A stretch of 57,929 nt of DNA from CAYVTV01 sp964563105 (GCA_964563105.1 CAZLXM010000012.1:1-57929), one strand, 5' to 3'; shown: positions 24,905 through 36,200, counted from the stretch's first letter. Notes: generated from the letters alone by a model not told the origin. Numbers and translations: made by a program.

Positions 24905-26389
24905 ATGTATCTAATTGGATATGACGTAGGCAGCTCTTCCGTAAAAGCTTCTTTAGTTGATGCAGATACGGGCAATACTATTGCATCAGCTTTTTCCCCG
25001 AAAGAAGAAATGGCAATAAATGCTTTAAAACCAGGATGGGCTGAGCAGGACCCTGAAATATGGTGGGCCAATCTTAAACAGGCTACACAGGAATTAATAT
25101 TTAAATCTTCTATTGATATAAATAGAATTGAAGCTTTAGGCATTTCTTATCAAATGCATGGCCTGGTAATGATTGACGAACAACAGAATGTAATAAGGCC
25201 ATCTATTATCTGGTGTGACAGCCGTGCGGTTGAATATGGGAATAAGGCTTTCCTTGAAATAGGAGAGCAAAAATGTTTATCTCATTTATTAAATTCTCCG
25301 GGAAATTTTACAGCTTCAAAACTTAAATGGGTACAGGAAAATGAACCCGGGCTATTTGAAAGAACATATAAAATATTACTTCCCGGTGACTATATTGCAA
25401 TGCGGATGACCGGAGAGGTAAATACCACAGTTTCCGGTTTATCGGAAGGAATTATGTGGGATTTTAAAAATAATGAACTAGCCGGATTTTTGTTGGACTA
25501 TTACAAAATTAACAAGTCATTTATACCTGAAATAGTTCCTGCTTTTGCAGTTCAGGGAGAAATGACCGCTAAGGCTGCCAGAGAATTAGGATTAAGGGAA
25601 GGCATAAAAATCTCATACAGGGCAGGTGACCAGCCAAATAATGCTTTTTCACTTAATGTGCTCCGGCCGGGTGAAATTGCTGCAACTGCAGGTACATCAG
25701 GTGTTGTTTATGGCATTAGTGATATAGTGAAATTTGATCCTTTTTCAAGGCTTAATACCTTTGCCCATGTAAATCATTCTCTGTCCGGGACAAGTTTGGG
25801 CGTACTTTTATGTATAAACGGAACAGGAATATTATATTCCTGGATTAGAAAAAATTTAAAAAGCGGCCTGGAAAGTTATAATGATCTTAATACTTTGGCT
25901 TCAACTGTTGAGCCTGGCTCAAATGGTCTGATAATCTTGCCTTTTGGCAACGGAGCAGAGAGAATGTTGGGCAATAAAGACACAGGATGTGAGTTAAGAA
26001 ATCTGAATTTCAATATCCATTCTCTTCCTCATCTTATCAGGGCTGCCCAGGAAGGAATTGTATTTGCATTCAATTATGGCCTGGAGATAATGAGGACCAC
26101 TGGAATTCAGCCCGAAATCATTAGAGCAGGAAATTCAAATATGTTTTTAAGCCCCATCTTCAGGGAAACTTTAGCCGACATCAGCGGAGCAGTAATTGAG
26201 CTTTATGATACTGATGGATCGCAAGGGGCAGCTAAAGGTGCCGGGGTCGGCGCCGGTATATATTCAAATTTTGAAGAAGCATTTTACAACTTCAAAGAAA
26301 TGGAGATTATCGAACCACAACTCAAAAAGAAAGAACAATATCTCGCCGCTTATCATAATTGGGAAAAATATTTAAATCAAATCATTTAA
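24905..26389 (+). CDS. xylB: Xylulokinase
   Basis: This is a 494-residue FGGY kinase that phosphorylates D-xylulose to xylulose 5-phosphate. It starts YLIGYDVGSSSVKASLVD, the ATP-binding phosphate-1 motif. The substrate region follows with ISYQMHGLVMIDE and RPSIIWCDSRA. The C-terminal half holds AATAGTSGVVYG and the FGGY-like FNYGLEIMRTTGIQPEIIRAGNSNMFLSPIFRETLADISG. It lies 12 bases before xylose isomerase, which settles xylulose over other FGGY substrates. No xylose transporter or dedicated regulator is adjacent, so uptake and control must be encoded elsewhere. Confidence 0.96.
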   Translation: MYLIGYDVGSSSVKASLVDADTGNTIASAFSPKEEMAINALKPGWAEQDPEIWWANLKQATQELIFKSSIDINRIEALGISYQMHGLVMIDEQQNVIRPSIIWCDSRAVEYGNKAFLEIGEQKCLSHLLNSPGNFTASKLKWVQENEPGLFERTYKILLPGDYIAMRMTGEVNTTVSGLSEGIMWDFKNNELAGFLLDYYKINKSFIPEIVPAFAVQGEMTAKAARELGLREGIKISYRAGDQPNNAFSLNVLRPGEIAATAGTSGVVYGISDIVKFDPFSRLNTFAHVNHSLSGTSLGVLLCINGTGILYSWIRKNLKSGLESYNDLNTLASTVEPGSNGLIILPFGNGAERMLGNKDTGCELRNLNFNIHSLPHLIRAAQEGIVFAFNYGLEIMRTTGIQPEIIRAGNSNMFLSPIFRETLADISGAVIELYDTDGSQGAAKGAGVGAGIYSNFEEAFYNFKEMEIIEPQLKKKEQYLAAYHNWEKYLNQII

Positions 26390-26401
26390 AACACAAAAAA
26401 T

Positions 26402-27730
26402 ATGGAATATTTAATTGGAAAACAAGAATTTTTTCCCGGCATTAAAAAAATTAAATATGAAGGGAAAGAATCAACAAATCCTTTATCATTTAAGTTCTAT
26501 GATGAAAACAGAATCATTGCCGGTAAATCTTTAAAAGAACACCTTCGTTTCTCAATGGCTTATTGGCATACTTTGCTGGGATCAGGCAGTGATCCTTTTG
26601 GTGCCGAAACTAAACATTTTCCATGGCATAAAGACCCTGATCCTGTTGAAAAAGCTAAATCCAGGATGGATGCTGCATTTGAGATTGCATCCAAATTAAG
26701 TATTCCTTTTTATTGTTTTCATGATTATGATCTTATTGATGAAGGTGATAGTATAAGGGAATCGGAAAGAAGGCTTGCAATAATTATTGATTATGCAAAA
26801 CAAAAGCAAAAGGATAGCGGGATCAAATTACTTTGGGGTACGGCAAATCTCTTTTCTAATCCCAGATATATGAACGGGGCAGCTACAAATCCTGATTTCA
26901 GGGTGCTTACATGGGCAGCGACACAGGTTAAAAATGCGATTGATGCAACCATAGAGCTTGGAGGGCAGAATTATCTTTTCTGGGGCGGACGTGAAGGATA
27001 TCTGTCACTTTTAAATACTAACATGAAACGTGAGCTTGAACATATGGCCGGATTTCTGGAATTAGCCAAAGATTATGCAAGAAGGAATGGCTTTAAGGGT
27101 TCTTTTTTTATAGAACCAAAGCCCATGGAGCCCGCCAAACACCAATATGATTATGATGCAGCAACAACAATCAGCTTTTTGCGACAATATGGCCTTGATA
27201 AAGATTTCAGGCTGAATATTGAAGTTAACCATGCAACTCTTGCAGGCCATACCTTTCAGCATGAATTACAGGTTGCTGCTGATGCAGGATTATTTGGCAG
27301 TATTGATGCAAACCGGGGTGATTATCAAAATGGCTGGGATACCGATCAGTTCCCGTTAAATATTTATGAATTAACTGAAGCAATGTTAGTAATAATTGAG
27401 GCGGGAGGTTTTAAAAGCGGAGGTGTCAATTTTGATGCTAAAACCAGAAGAAACTCAACAGATCCTGATGATATCTTTATTGCCCATATTTCCGGAATGG
27501 ATGTTTTTGCGCGTGCATTTATTATTGCAAACAAAATAATTGAAAACTCTGATTATTTAAAATTAAGAAAGGAAAGATATACTTCGTTTGATAGCGGAGA
27601 TGGTGCGAAATTTGAAAAGAAATTATTTACCCTTGAAGATCTGCGCGAGTTAGCCCTTAAATATGGGGAGCCTGAACAAATAAGTGGTAAACAGGAATTA
27701 TACGAGGCAATTATAAATCAATATATTTAA
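26402..27730 (+). CDS. xylA: Xylose isomerase
   Basis: The protein has 442 residues, the normal length of the long (class II) enzymes. It interconverts D-xylose and D-xylulose using two divalent metals. Class motifs are visible in order: FSMAYWHTLLGSGSDPFG, FYCFHDYDLIDEGD with the catalytic His, FWGGREGYLSLLNT, FFIEPKPMEPAKHQYDYD with the metal-binding Glu, NIEVNHATLAGHTFQHEL, GSIDANRGDYQNGWDTDQFP and GGVNFDAKTRRNSTDPDDIF. It is the second gene of the xylBA operon, in reverse order to E. coli. After the stop there is a possible weak hairpin (GATTGTT at 27734 with AACAATC at 27767) before the convergent HlyD gene. Confidence 0.98.
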   Translation: MEYLIGKQEFFPGIKKIKYEGKESTNPLSFKFYDENRIIAGKSLKEHLRFSMAYWHTLLGSGSDPFGAETKHFPWHKDPDPVEKAKSRMDAAFEIASKLSIPFYCFHDYDLIDEGDSIRESERRLAIIIDYAKQKQKDSGIKLLWGTANLFSNPRYMNGAATNPDFRVLTWAATQVKNAIDATIELGGQNYLFWGGREGYLSLLNTNMKRELEHMAGFLELAKDYARRNGFKGSFFIEPKPMEPAKHQYDYDAATTISFLRQYGLDKDFRLNIEVNHATLAGHTFQHELQVAADAGLFGSIDANRGDYQNGWDTDQFPLNIYELTEAMLVIIEAGGFKSGGVNFDAKTRRNSTDPDDIFIAHISGMDVFARAFIIANKIIENSDYLKLRKERYTSFDSGDGAKFEKKLFTLEDLRELALKYGEPEQISGKQELYEAIINQYI

Positions 27731-27798
27731 TCTGATTGTTATTATTTATAAATACTTCTGATAAAAAACAATCTTAATTACAATTCGTAATAAGCCGA

Positions 27799-29106
27799 TT
27801 ATAATCCTTTTTGTTTTGTAATAACTGCTTTAATAGGATAAACCACCCGTTCAAGTAGGCGTTTGTCATCAGTTATTATTTCGGCTATTCCGTGCATATC
27901 CTGATTGAAGTCAAGAGTGATGCCGTAATTTGTTCTGAGCCCTTCATTCAGCTGGACAACGGCTGAATAAAGTTTATCCTGGGCCACCAGAGATATAGAA
28001 CGAATGGTACCCCTCACCATTCCATATTCAATATGAGGAAAATTTGAAAATTTTATATTTACTGACTGCCCGGGCTTAACTTTTCCCGAACCAGCCACAG
28101 GCAAATTAATTTTACCAATGACTTCACCCTGATCTTTTGGAATTACAGACATAACAACATCACCGTTTCTAACATTTTGATTTTCGCTCCAGATACGTGT
28201 GAACGAAACAACTCCCTGAACAGGTGATTGCATAACATACTTTTGTTCCCATAATGAAATCTGTGCAAGAAGATTATCATAAGCTTCATTCATTGCCAGC
28301 TCAAGTTTGTTCTTTTCCTGATTCCTTTGTAAACGAAGATCAAGTATTTGTTGTTCTAATTTTGACACTTCGATATCATTTGAAGCAAGAGTAATAAGTG
28401 ATTGTTCAAGATTAAATCTCTTTTGAAGCAAAATGGATTTGGTTTTCTCATAGTCAGCTTCAGGAATTAAACCCTGAATAAATAAAATTGAATCACGATT
28501 TAGCTGATTTAAAGACAACTTTTCTTCCTGTACAAGTATATAATTCTGAATCCTTAATCTCTGACTATAATTTTCATATTTATGAATCTCCTGTTCCAGT
28601 GAGGCTATCTTTTGATTATGATAATCCAACAGTATAAACTTATTAATATCTTCAAAGAGTTTAAGAAAATTAGCATAATATGACTGTAAATCACCCAATA
28701 CAAGATTTTGGGAAAAGTGATGTAAATATTCATTAATTGATGAATTATTATTAATCCTGAAAGAATCAAGACCGGATTTTAGAATAATTACATCTTCAAA
28801 AACTGAAGGATTTTCGATCAGTGCTAAGATTTGATCTCTTTTTATATCTTCATTATCTTTAACAAAAAGATGTTCAATTCTTCCATCAGAACGAGCAATA
28901 ACCTGATAAGGAGGGTTTTCAGCAGTAATGAATATTTCAGCTTTAAGTATATCCGGATATTTAAATATCCAGCTTCCAATAATTATCAGAAGGAATGATA
29001 TGAGAAACATCAATAAACCCCATCTAATGATCCAGTGGGGAACATGTCCGAGAATTTCCCTTATTTCTTCACTGTGAAGTTCTATTTTATAATTTTTATC
29101 AGACAT
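27799..29106 (-). CDS. HlyD-type membrane fusion (secretion adaptor) protein
   Basis: This 435-residue protein has one N-terminal membrane segment (about 28-48, WGLLMFLISFLLIIIGSWIF), a first lipoyl half (IARSDGRIEHLFVKDNEDIKRDQ), a long coiled-coil hairpin (about 100-280), the second lipoyl half (VMQSPVQGVVSFTRI) and a beta-barrel part. It matches adaptors that join an ABC exporter with a peptidase domain to the outer membrane in Bacteroidota peptide secretion. No ABC transporter, precursor peptide or outer-membrane channel is adjacent. It lies 50 bases after gyrB on the same strand and may be read with it. The exported substrate is unknown. Confidence 0.85.
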   Translation of the reverse strand: MSDKNYKIELHSEEIREILGHVPHWIIRWGLLMFLISFLLIIIGSWIFKYPDILKAEIFITAENPPYQVIARSDGRIEHLFVKDNEDIKRDQILALIENPSVFEDVIILKSGLDSFRINNNSSINEYLHHFSQNLVLGDLQSYYANFLKLFEDINKFILLDYHNQKIASLEQEIHKYENYSQRLRIQNYILVQEEKLSLNQLNRDSILFIQGLIPEADYEKTKSILLQKRFNLEQSLITLASNDIEVSKLEQQILDLRLQRNQEKNKLELAMNEAYDNLLAQISLWEQKYVMQSPVQGVVSFTRIWSENQNVRNGDVVMSVIPKDQGEVIGKINLPVAGSGKVKPGQSVNIKFSNFPHIEYGMVRGTIRSISLVAQDKLYSAVVQLNEGLRTNYGITLDFNQDMHGIAEIITDDKRLLERVVYPIKAVITKQKGL

Positions 29107-29156
29107 GTTTCTCCGGAAGTTTATTTTTCAGGAGGTAAATTTAAACAATCAAATGA

Positions 29157-31181
29157 TTAAATATCCAGATTTGCATATTTAGCATGTTTTTCAATAAACG
29201 CCCTCCTGGGAGGAACGTCATCTCCCATTAACATAGAAAAAATCCTGTCAGCTTCTGCTGCCGACTCAATTGTTACCTGTCTCAGGGTGCGGTTTGCAGG
29301 GTTCATAGTTGTTTCCCAAAGTTGTTCTGCATTCATTTCACCCAGACCTTTATAACGTTGTACATGTAATCCTGATGGATTCCCTTTACCAATTTCTTCA
29401 ATAGCAGCAATTCGTTCCTCTTCATTCCAGCAATATCTTTCACGATTTCCTTTTTTTACGAGATATAGAGGTGGTGTTGCAATATAAAGGTGTCCATTTT
29501 GGATCAATTCTATCATATAACGAAAGAAAAATGTCATTATAAGCGTTGTAATATGGCTTCCATCAACATCTGCATCAGTCATAATAATAACTTTATGATA
29601 GCGCAAACCTTGTAAATTCAATGCTTTGCTATCTTCTTCAGTTCCAATTGACACACCGAGTGCAGTAAAAATTGTTTTTAGTTCTTCATTGTCCAAAATT
29701 TTATGAAGCATTGCCTTTTCGACATTTAGAATTTTCCCCCTTAATGGCAGAATGGCCTGAAATTGTCTGTCTCTTCCCTGTTTTGCCGTTCCTCCTGCCG
29801 AATCACCTTCAACAAGGTATATTTCTGTTAAAGATGGATCTTTTTCAGCACAATCAGCAAGTTTTCCCGGCAATCCGGCTCCTGAGAGTACATTTTTCCG
29901 CTGCACAAGTTCACGCGCTTTGCGGGCCGCATGACGTGCAGTGGCAGCCAAAATAACCTTTTGAACAATCGTTTTGGCATCTTTGGGATGTTCTTCAAGG
30001 TAATTTGCTAATTCCGAGCTTACTGCCTGGTCAACTGCTCCCATTATATCAGAATTACCCAATTTAGTCTTGGTTTGACCTTCAAATTGTGGCTCAGCTA
30101 CTTTTACAGAGAGAATTGCTGTCAGGCCTTCCCGAAAATCATCCCCATTAATATCAAACTTTAATTTTGCAAGCATGCCCGATTTTTCAGCATAAGCTTT
30201 TAAGGTACGTGTTAATCCGCGTCTGAAACCTGCCAAATGAGTACCACCCTCAATAGTATTGATATTGTTTACATAGCTGTGAACATTCTCAGAAAATGAA
30301 GTATTATACTGAAAGGCAATTTCCACAGGCACATCATTCCTTACTGTATCGATATGAATAATCTCTTCAGTAAGTTTATCTCTTGTTGCATCTAAAAATG
30401 CTACAAATTCTTTCAATCCTTCTTCCGAATAAAAACTTTCATGTAGATATTTGTTATTACCATTTGAATTATCATGCGCATTATTATGGCCATTATCATT
30501 ACCATTCCTGGGTTCATCCAATTCACGTTTATCAGTAATTGACAGAGTAATTCCCTTATTCAAAAATGCAAGCTCTCTAAGTCGTGAAGAAAGTATCTCA
30601 AAATTAAAAGACGTGGTAATAAAAATTTGTGAATCAGGATAAAATGTAACTTCAGTCCCGGTTTTAGAGCTGTATCCGATTTCACGAACAGAATACAGGG
30701 GTTTTCCTCTCTCGTATTCCTGCTGATAAATTTTACCATCTCTATAAACTTTCACTTCCAGCTTTGAAGCTAAAGCATTGACACATGAAACTCCAACTCC
30801 GTGCAAACCTCCTGATACTTTATAGGAATCTTTATTAAATTTACCTCCGGCATGTAAAATAGTCATTACAACTTCAAGTGCTGATCTTTGCTCCTTTTCA
30901 TGCATGGCAACCGGTATTCCGCGTCCATCATCGATAGTTGTAATAGAACCATCCTCATTAATAATGAGGTCAATATTCTTACAATATCCTGCCAGTGCTT
31001 CATCAATAGAGTTATCTAAAACTTCATAAACCAGATGATGTAAACCCTTAACACTAACATCTCCAATGTACATTGCCGGACGTTTCCTGACCGCTTCAAG
31101 ACCTTCCAGAACCTGAATACTATCAGCTGAATAGTCATTTTTATTCAATTTATTTCTCAAATCCATCTCTAATTTATCCAT
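29157..31181 (-). CDS. gyrB: DNA gyrase subunit B
   Basis: This is the 674-residue ATPase subunit of DNA gyrase, which introduces negative supercoils with GyrA. The GHKL ATPase shows EVLDNSIDEALAG, DDGRGIP and GGLHGVGVSCVNALS. The transducer domain and Toprim region follow (YLVEGDSAGGTAKQGRDRQFQAILPLRGKILNVEKA, MTDADVDGSHI), and the C-terminal VQRYKGLGEMNAEQLWETTMNP is intact. Between strands of the transducer domain there is an unusual Asn/Gly/His-rich stretch, residues about 226-244 (NGNDNGHNNAHDNSNGNNK), encoded by AAT/GAT-type repeats, where relatives usually have a short turn. It probably lies on the surface and is tolerated. Confidence 0.98.
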   Translation of the reverse strand: MDKLEMDLRNKLNKNDYSADSIQVLEGLEAVRKRPAMYIGDVSVKGLHHLVYEVLDNSIDEALAGYCKNIDLIINEDGSITTIDDGRGIPVAMHEKEQRSALEVVMTILHAGGKFNKDSYKVSGGLHGVGVSCVNALASKLEVKVYRDGKIYQQEYERGKPLYSVREIGYSSKTGTEVTFYPDSQIFITTSFNFEILSSRLRELAFLNKGITLSITDKRELDEPRNGNDNGHNNAHDNSNGNNKYLHESFYSEEGLKEFVAFLDATRDKLTEEIIHIDTVRNDVPVEIAFQYNTSFSENVHSYVNNINTIEGGTHLAGFRRGLTRTLKAYAEKSGMLAKLKFDINGDDFREGLTAILSVKVAEPQFEGQTKTKLGNSDIMGAVDQAVSSELANYLEEHPKDAKTIVQKVILAATARHAARKARELVQRKNVLSGAGLPGKLADCAEKDPSLTEIYLVEGDSAGGTAKQGRDRQFQAILPLRGKILNVEKAMLHKILDNEELKTIFTALGVSIGTEEDSKALNLQGLRYHKVIIMTDADVDGSHITTLIMTFFFRYMIELIQNGHLYIATPPLYLVKKGNRERYCWNEEERIAAIEEIGKGNPSGLHVQRYKGLGEMNAEQLWETTMNPANRTLRQVTIESAAEADRIFSMLMGDDVPPRRAFIEKHAKYANLDI

Positions 31182-31486
31182 ATATTTAAATAAAATTTTC
31201 TCTACTACTTTTTTAAAAGATATATAACAATATTCCTTTAAACGATTTTATCTCATCGAATATCTAACTTTAATATTTTTGTTGAGAAAGTCAATATCCA
31301 ATCGAAAAAGAAAGACTTATAAAGTTTATCTTCCCTCAATATTATAATACCACTTATTCAATTGTAAATGAATTTTTCACAGTTTTAGAAATGCTGAACG
31401 AAGGTACGAAAAAAAAACGATTTTTCGTCTAATAAAACGATGAGATTCAAATGTTTTATCAACATTTTGTGAACTAATTCAGGCTT
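31182..31486. other. Gene-free stretch upstream of gyrB
   Basis: These 305 bases should hold the gyrB promoter, but I see no exact TAnnTTTG box. At 31406-31428 there is an inverted repeat, ACGAAAAA with TTTTTCGT. On the minus strand it also reads ACGA-AAAA-TCGT followed by a run of T, a possible weak terminator for the outer-membrane barrel gene. No DnaA-box cluster is visible. Confidence 0.4.
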
Positions 31487-33148
31487 TTATAATGTATAGG
31501 AAAGACCTGCCATGAATTGGAATCTGTGGGCAGGATATTGATGCCAAATCTGATATTTACTTGCAGTCAAATTGTTAAATTTTAGAAAAAAAGATAATAA
31601 TGGAGTATAACGATATTCAATTTTCAGATTTCCATCCAAAAATCCCTTTAACCTTACCGGATCATCAAAGGGATCTTTTAGAGGTGCATATCTTTCTCCG
31701 GTATAAAAAACATTGGCATCAAGTAATATTTTATCCCGGAGGTTATATGATGCCCCGGCCCATAATTCCAGATCAGGCTTATGCCAGGGATGCTCAAAAT
31801 GATCTAACTGGTATTTATAGTATTTACCCTTTAATAAAATATCCAGTTTTTCAGACTGAGACCAGGCCATTTCACCGGAAAAGGTTGTCAATACTGCATC
31901 ATCATACCGTATATCAAACTGGTTAGAAAGTTCAGACAATGTATCATTTACGAAAAAACTCATATTACTGATCATTGAAAAAGAAGCAGAAAAATTAAAG
32001 CTTAAATCATTACTGTATCGTCCTTTTAAACCTGCATCAGCAATAATACCATAATTTGAATTTTTGGTTTTCAACCCGGGTATTACAAAAGGATTCTCTT
32101 TTAATATTTTGTTATAATTGTTTTCCGATCTATACCCGTCCACACTCAGATATGGTACAAGAACACCTTTTACAATATTGAATTCCAATAAGGCCTTTGG
32201 ATATAGTTTAAATTCCGGATCACTCCCTTTTATATCTGCAGCAGCTTTAAAACCGGCAATTAATATCCATTCATCCCCTTTTTTACTAATATATGGACTT
32301 AACCTGTAAATCGTATTCGAAACTGAATCAATTGACCATGATACTTTATAATGATCAATTTCAAATTGCAAATTAACATATTGGTTACCAAACTTTTTAC
32401 CCAGATCAGTATTAATTTGGAAAGCATGCTCTGTATTATCAAAACGATCACCTGTAAACTGATAATCTAATCCTATATTATATTTTAAGCGGAAAGAATC
32501 TAAATAAGATGAGTAATAACGTGCATTTGCACCTGCAGTAAGTATACCCTGTCGAATTTCTTTTTTATCAAGCAAAGTATCTATTTCTGTATTGTAACCA
32601 TAATAATGAACGGCCTGATAATCTCCTGTAACATCAGCTTCAATTACTGACTGATTTAGGAACCATTTACTGTATAATTCAGCCTGGTTATCACTAAATC
32701 CATTAAACACATTATTAGCCCGGATCATTTTGCCTGCAGAAGAATGATGTTTTAAATATAGGCCCATAGCGCTGTTTCTTGATCGTAACTGATTAACAGT
32801 CATTTCAGCAAATGGAGTATTATAATTTCCCGCACCCAGCGTGAGAAGGGTTTTATATAATTTTTCTATTGGCAACCCTACCATTCTTGCAGCTTTTATA
32901 TGTTCCAGCTCATAGGGTGTTTCAAACTGTTTGGGAATAATGTTGTATCTGAAATCAGGGCTTACCTGAACTGTATCACTCATATCAGGCAGTAGGTTTA
33001 TCTTTTCCGCATCAGAAAGAGTAGGAGAATATGGTTGTACCACTCTGACTTCCCGTTGAATTTCAGGTTGAGAATAAGCATTAATGTTAATAATAAATAA
33101 CAGGATCAAAATTGCCGGGTAATTTATATTTCTAATTCTTAAGTGCAT
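31487..33148 (-). CDS. Outer-membrane beta-barrel protein (plugless TonB-receptor-like)
   Basis: This 553-residue protein has a signal peptide (residues 1-27, ending AYSQ). A short periplasmic part follows (EIQREVRVVQPYSPTLSDAEKINLLPDM...). The remainder is about 20 alternating amphipathic strands of the TonB-dependent receptor barrel type (YSSYLDSFRLKYNIGLDYQFTGDR, GLKGRYSNDLSFNFSASFSM, FQFMAGLSYTL). No plug domain or TonB box is seen. It lies 55 bases after the large TPR protein and almost certainly forms an operon with it. This TPR-plus-barrel pair next to ftsE looks familiar from Bacteroidota genomes, but I know of no established function. An assembly or envelope-maintenance role is a guess. 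Confidence 0.75.
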   Translation of the reverse strand: MHLRIRNINYPAILILLFIININAYSQPEIQREVRVVQPYSPTLSDAEKINLLPDMSDTVQVSPDFRYNIIPKQFETPYELEHIKAARMVGLPIEKLYKTLLTLGAGNYNTPFAEMTVNQLRSRNSAMGLYLKHHSSAGKMIRANNVFNGFSDNQAELYSKWFLNQSVIEADVTGDYQAVHYYGYNTEIDTLLDKKEIRQGILTAGANARYYSSYLDSFRLKYNIGLDYQFTGDRFDNTEHAFQINTDLGKKFGNQYVNLQFEIDHYKVSWSIDSVSNTIYRLSPYISKKGDEWILIAGFKAAADIKGSDPEFKLYPKALLEFNIVKGVLVPYLSVDGYRSENNYNKILKENPFVIPGLKTKNSNYGIIADAGLKGRYSNDLSFNFSASFSMISNMSFFVNDTLSELSNQFDIRYDDAVLTTFSGEMAWSQSEKLDILLKGKYYKYQLDHFEHPWHKPDLELWAGASYNLRDKILLDANVFYTGERYAPLKDPFDDPVRLKGFLDGNLKIEYRYTPLLSFFLKFNNLTASKYQIWHQYPAHRFQFMAGLSYTL

Positions 33149-33203
33149 ATTATGATTTATATAATATTTTATTACTATTTCATTGAAACATATATAATTT
33201 CCT

Positions 33204-36200
33204 TCAATATACTAAAGGAGGACTCTGTATACTATCATTGACTGAAGAAGATGGCTGATTCCGATTTTTATCATTAATTAATTGTTTCTTTCTATTAGCT
33301 TCATCTTTTATCCCGTCAGTATCTGAAGTATAGAATTCTATTAAACTCTGTAATGTTTGGAGCGCCTGAAATTCATCATTCATAGAAATGAAAATGTCTG
33401 ACAACAGCAAAAAGGCTTTTCCCATCCAATAAGAATGAGGAGTGTTTTGATTAATAAAATCATAAATATTTTTTTCAGCTTTTCCAATATCTCCTCTGTT
33501 AAAATCAATTTCTGAAATGCGATATTTCGCTTCGGCACCCTCCAAACTATTAACCTCAATTGCAATTTTTGAATACCAGTCATAAGCAGCTACCGGGTCA
33601 TTTTGTTTTAAATAAGCATCAGCAATGAGATAATTCGCTTCACGCTTTACTTCCTCCTGAAGTTTATCGTGGAGGAGTACCTGTCTTGCTGCACTTATAG
33701 TATTCTGATATTCACCAAGTTTATGATAACAGCGCATTAAGCCTGTTTCAGCCTCATCTATATTAGCCTTTTTTTCTCCTTTTTCAATAATTTGCTGGTA
33801 TAATTGGGCTGCCAAATTATAATCTTCTTTGTCATATACTATTCTGGAAGCTACTATCAAAGCTGGTTCAGTAAAAAGATTAAATGGCTGGGATATAATA
33901 TATTGCAAGGACACATATGCTGCATCGGGATTATTTTCTTTTAGCAGGCAATCGGCCCGATAGTAATGCGCATTTAATAAAAATCCTCCGGCAGGGAAAC
34001 GTTCAATATAATTATTTAGTGCCGGGAGCGATTTATTACAATCTCCTGATAAATATACATTTTCTGCAGCATAATAAATTAAGGAATCTTGTTCTGTTAT
34101 AGTGATCCGCTGGCCGGATTTTTCTACAAATAGCAGATACTCATCTACCCTGTTCAAATCAACATATATCTCCCTGATTGACCGCAAAGCATTTTCTGAT
34201 TCAGATGTTCCGGGATAATTTTCAACAACAGCTTTATAATAATCGAGAGCTTTTACATTATCTCCTGCATTACGATGAATAAGCCCCAATTGGACCATCG
34301 CTCGGCTTACATAATTACTGTTTGGATGATCTTTAATTATTTTCTGATAGCTAAGTAGCGCTTCTTCGGGTTTTTCAATTAAAACCCAGGCCCTCCCCAG
34401 TTCAAAAAGTGCATCATCAGTATAGGAAGATGTAGGGAAATTTGTAAGCAATTGATTTAATACTTCAATTTTGCGTTGTGGCCTGTCAACCAAACCCAGA
34501 GAAAATGCTTTCTGAAATAATGCATAAGGAACATCTGCTTTAGCAAGACTGATTACTTTGTCGTAATATTCTATTGCCTGCCAGTAGGATTTTGCAATAA
34601 AACGGCAATCACCGAGCCTGTTATATGCATCTGCATGTGTAAGTGAGTTTTTATCAGTTTCAAGACGAACATATGTAGAGAACCATTTTTCGGCTTCTGT
34701 ATACTCTCTTTTTGAAAATGAAAGATATCCAAGACTATAATTAAGCATTTTAAATTCCGGCGCTTTGGGGGCATATGTATCTGCATTAAAAAGGCGGTAG
34801 AATTCAGTTGCAGCAGAGTTGTCCCCCAGGCGGTAATATGATTCAGCAAGCCAATATAATGTTCTGGCTTTTAACAGAGGATCATGTTCGCCAAACTGTA
34901 ATGACTTGTCAAAGGTGATTATGGCATCAGTGAACCTTAGATTAGTGTACAATTCCATACCCCTGAAAAATGAAACACGCTGATAAGCTTTATCAATAAA
35001 TTTATCCCTGGTCCTTATCTTTTCCAAAGATTCCATAGCCATACGGTAATTTTTGGTATTAAGGTAGGCCATAACCAGATAATTATATGCTTCATCAGTT
35101 CTTTCTGATGCAGGATAAAGATTTATATATGAATTGAAGGCACGTATTGCCTCATTAAAAGGTGAATAAGACAACTCATAGGTAACCATTGCAAAGTTGA
35201 ACAAGGCATCTTCCTGTATTGCCGGATCAAAATCCATTCTTGAAGCACCTGAAAATGCATTTCTTGCCCTGGATTTATCATCCAGTTTTAAATAACAATC
35301 TGCCAGATGATACAAAGCACTTTGACTGATCTCCGAATTTCCCATTGAGACCTGTTCAAAGATTGGTACCGCCTGCCTGTAATTTCCTGCTTTATAATAA
35401 GCATATGCAAGCTGGTATTTATCTTCCATTGAAGTATTTTTAACTTCTTCACGATATTTCTCGAGATAAGGAATTGCTTCATCGAAACGGTCTAAATAGA
35501 AATAAGCCTCACCAATGATTTTGGAAATTTCTGCCGTGCGTTTATTATCTGTTGCCTTTTCCATTAAGGAAGGGGCAAAAGCAACAAGTTCAGAATATTT
35601 TTTCTGGTGATAATATATCTGTGTAATATAGTAAGGCGCTATACCTTCAAAGGTTTCGTCATCCAATAACCTGAGAAATCCATTAAGGGCAGTTTCATAA
35701 TTTTTCTGCTCATAAGCAATATGTGAATAATAATAAAGTGCTGGGATACTATATTTGCTGTCAATATCCTTTATTTCATAAAAAGCTACCCTTGCTTCCT
35801 CATAGGACTTCTTCATATAATGGCTATAACCAGTTTGGAAGTAATATTGAGATAATTCATCGCTATTCAGATAATACCTGTCTACTTTTGATAAGTATTT
35901 TAAAACCATAGGATAACTATTTTTCCTGAATGCGTAATCTGCCAAAAGAAAACATGCATTATTTACCAGAGGGTTATCAGGATTTTCATTAATAAAATTA
36001 TTAACAAGATATTCAGCATCTCCGTTTGATAATTCAATGGCACATAAAGCCGCGTAATATTGTGCCATAATATTCAATTCAGTTTTTTCATCTTTATGTG
36101 ATTCAATGGATTTATGAAAAAAACGTTGTGCAGCCCCGTATTTTTCTTTATTGTATAATTCCATTGCTTTATTGAAATCTTTTTCGCTATAGGTATAAAT

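Noticed and set aside
31182..31486. Replication origin near gyrB
   Set aside because: There is one near match to a DnaA box (TTATCAACA, about 31457) but no cluster, and dnaA or dnaN are absent.
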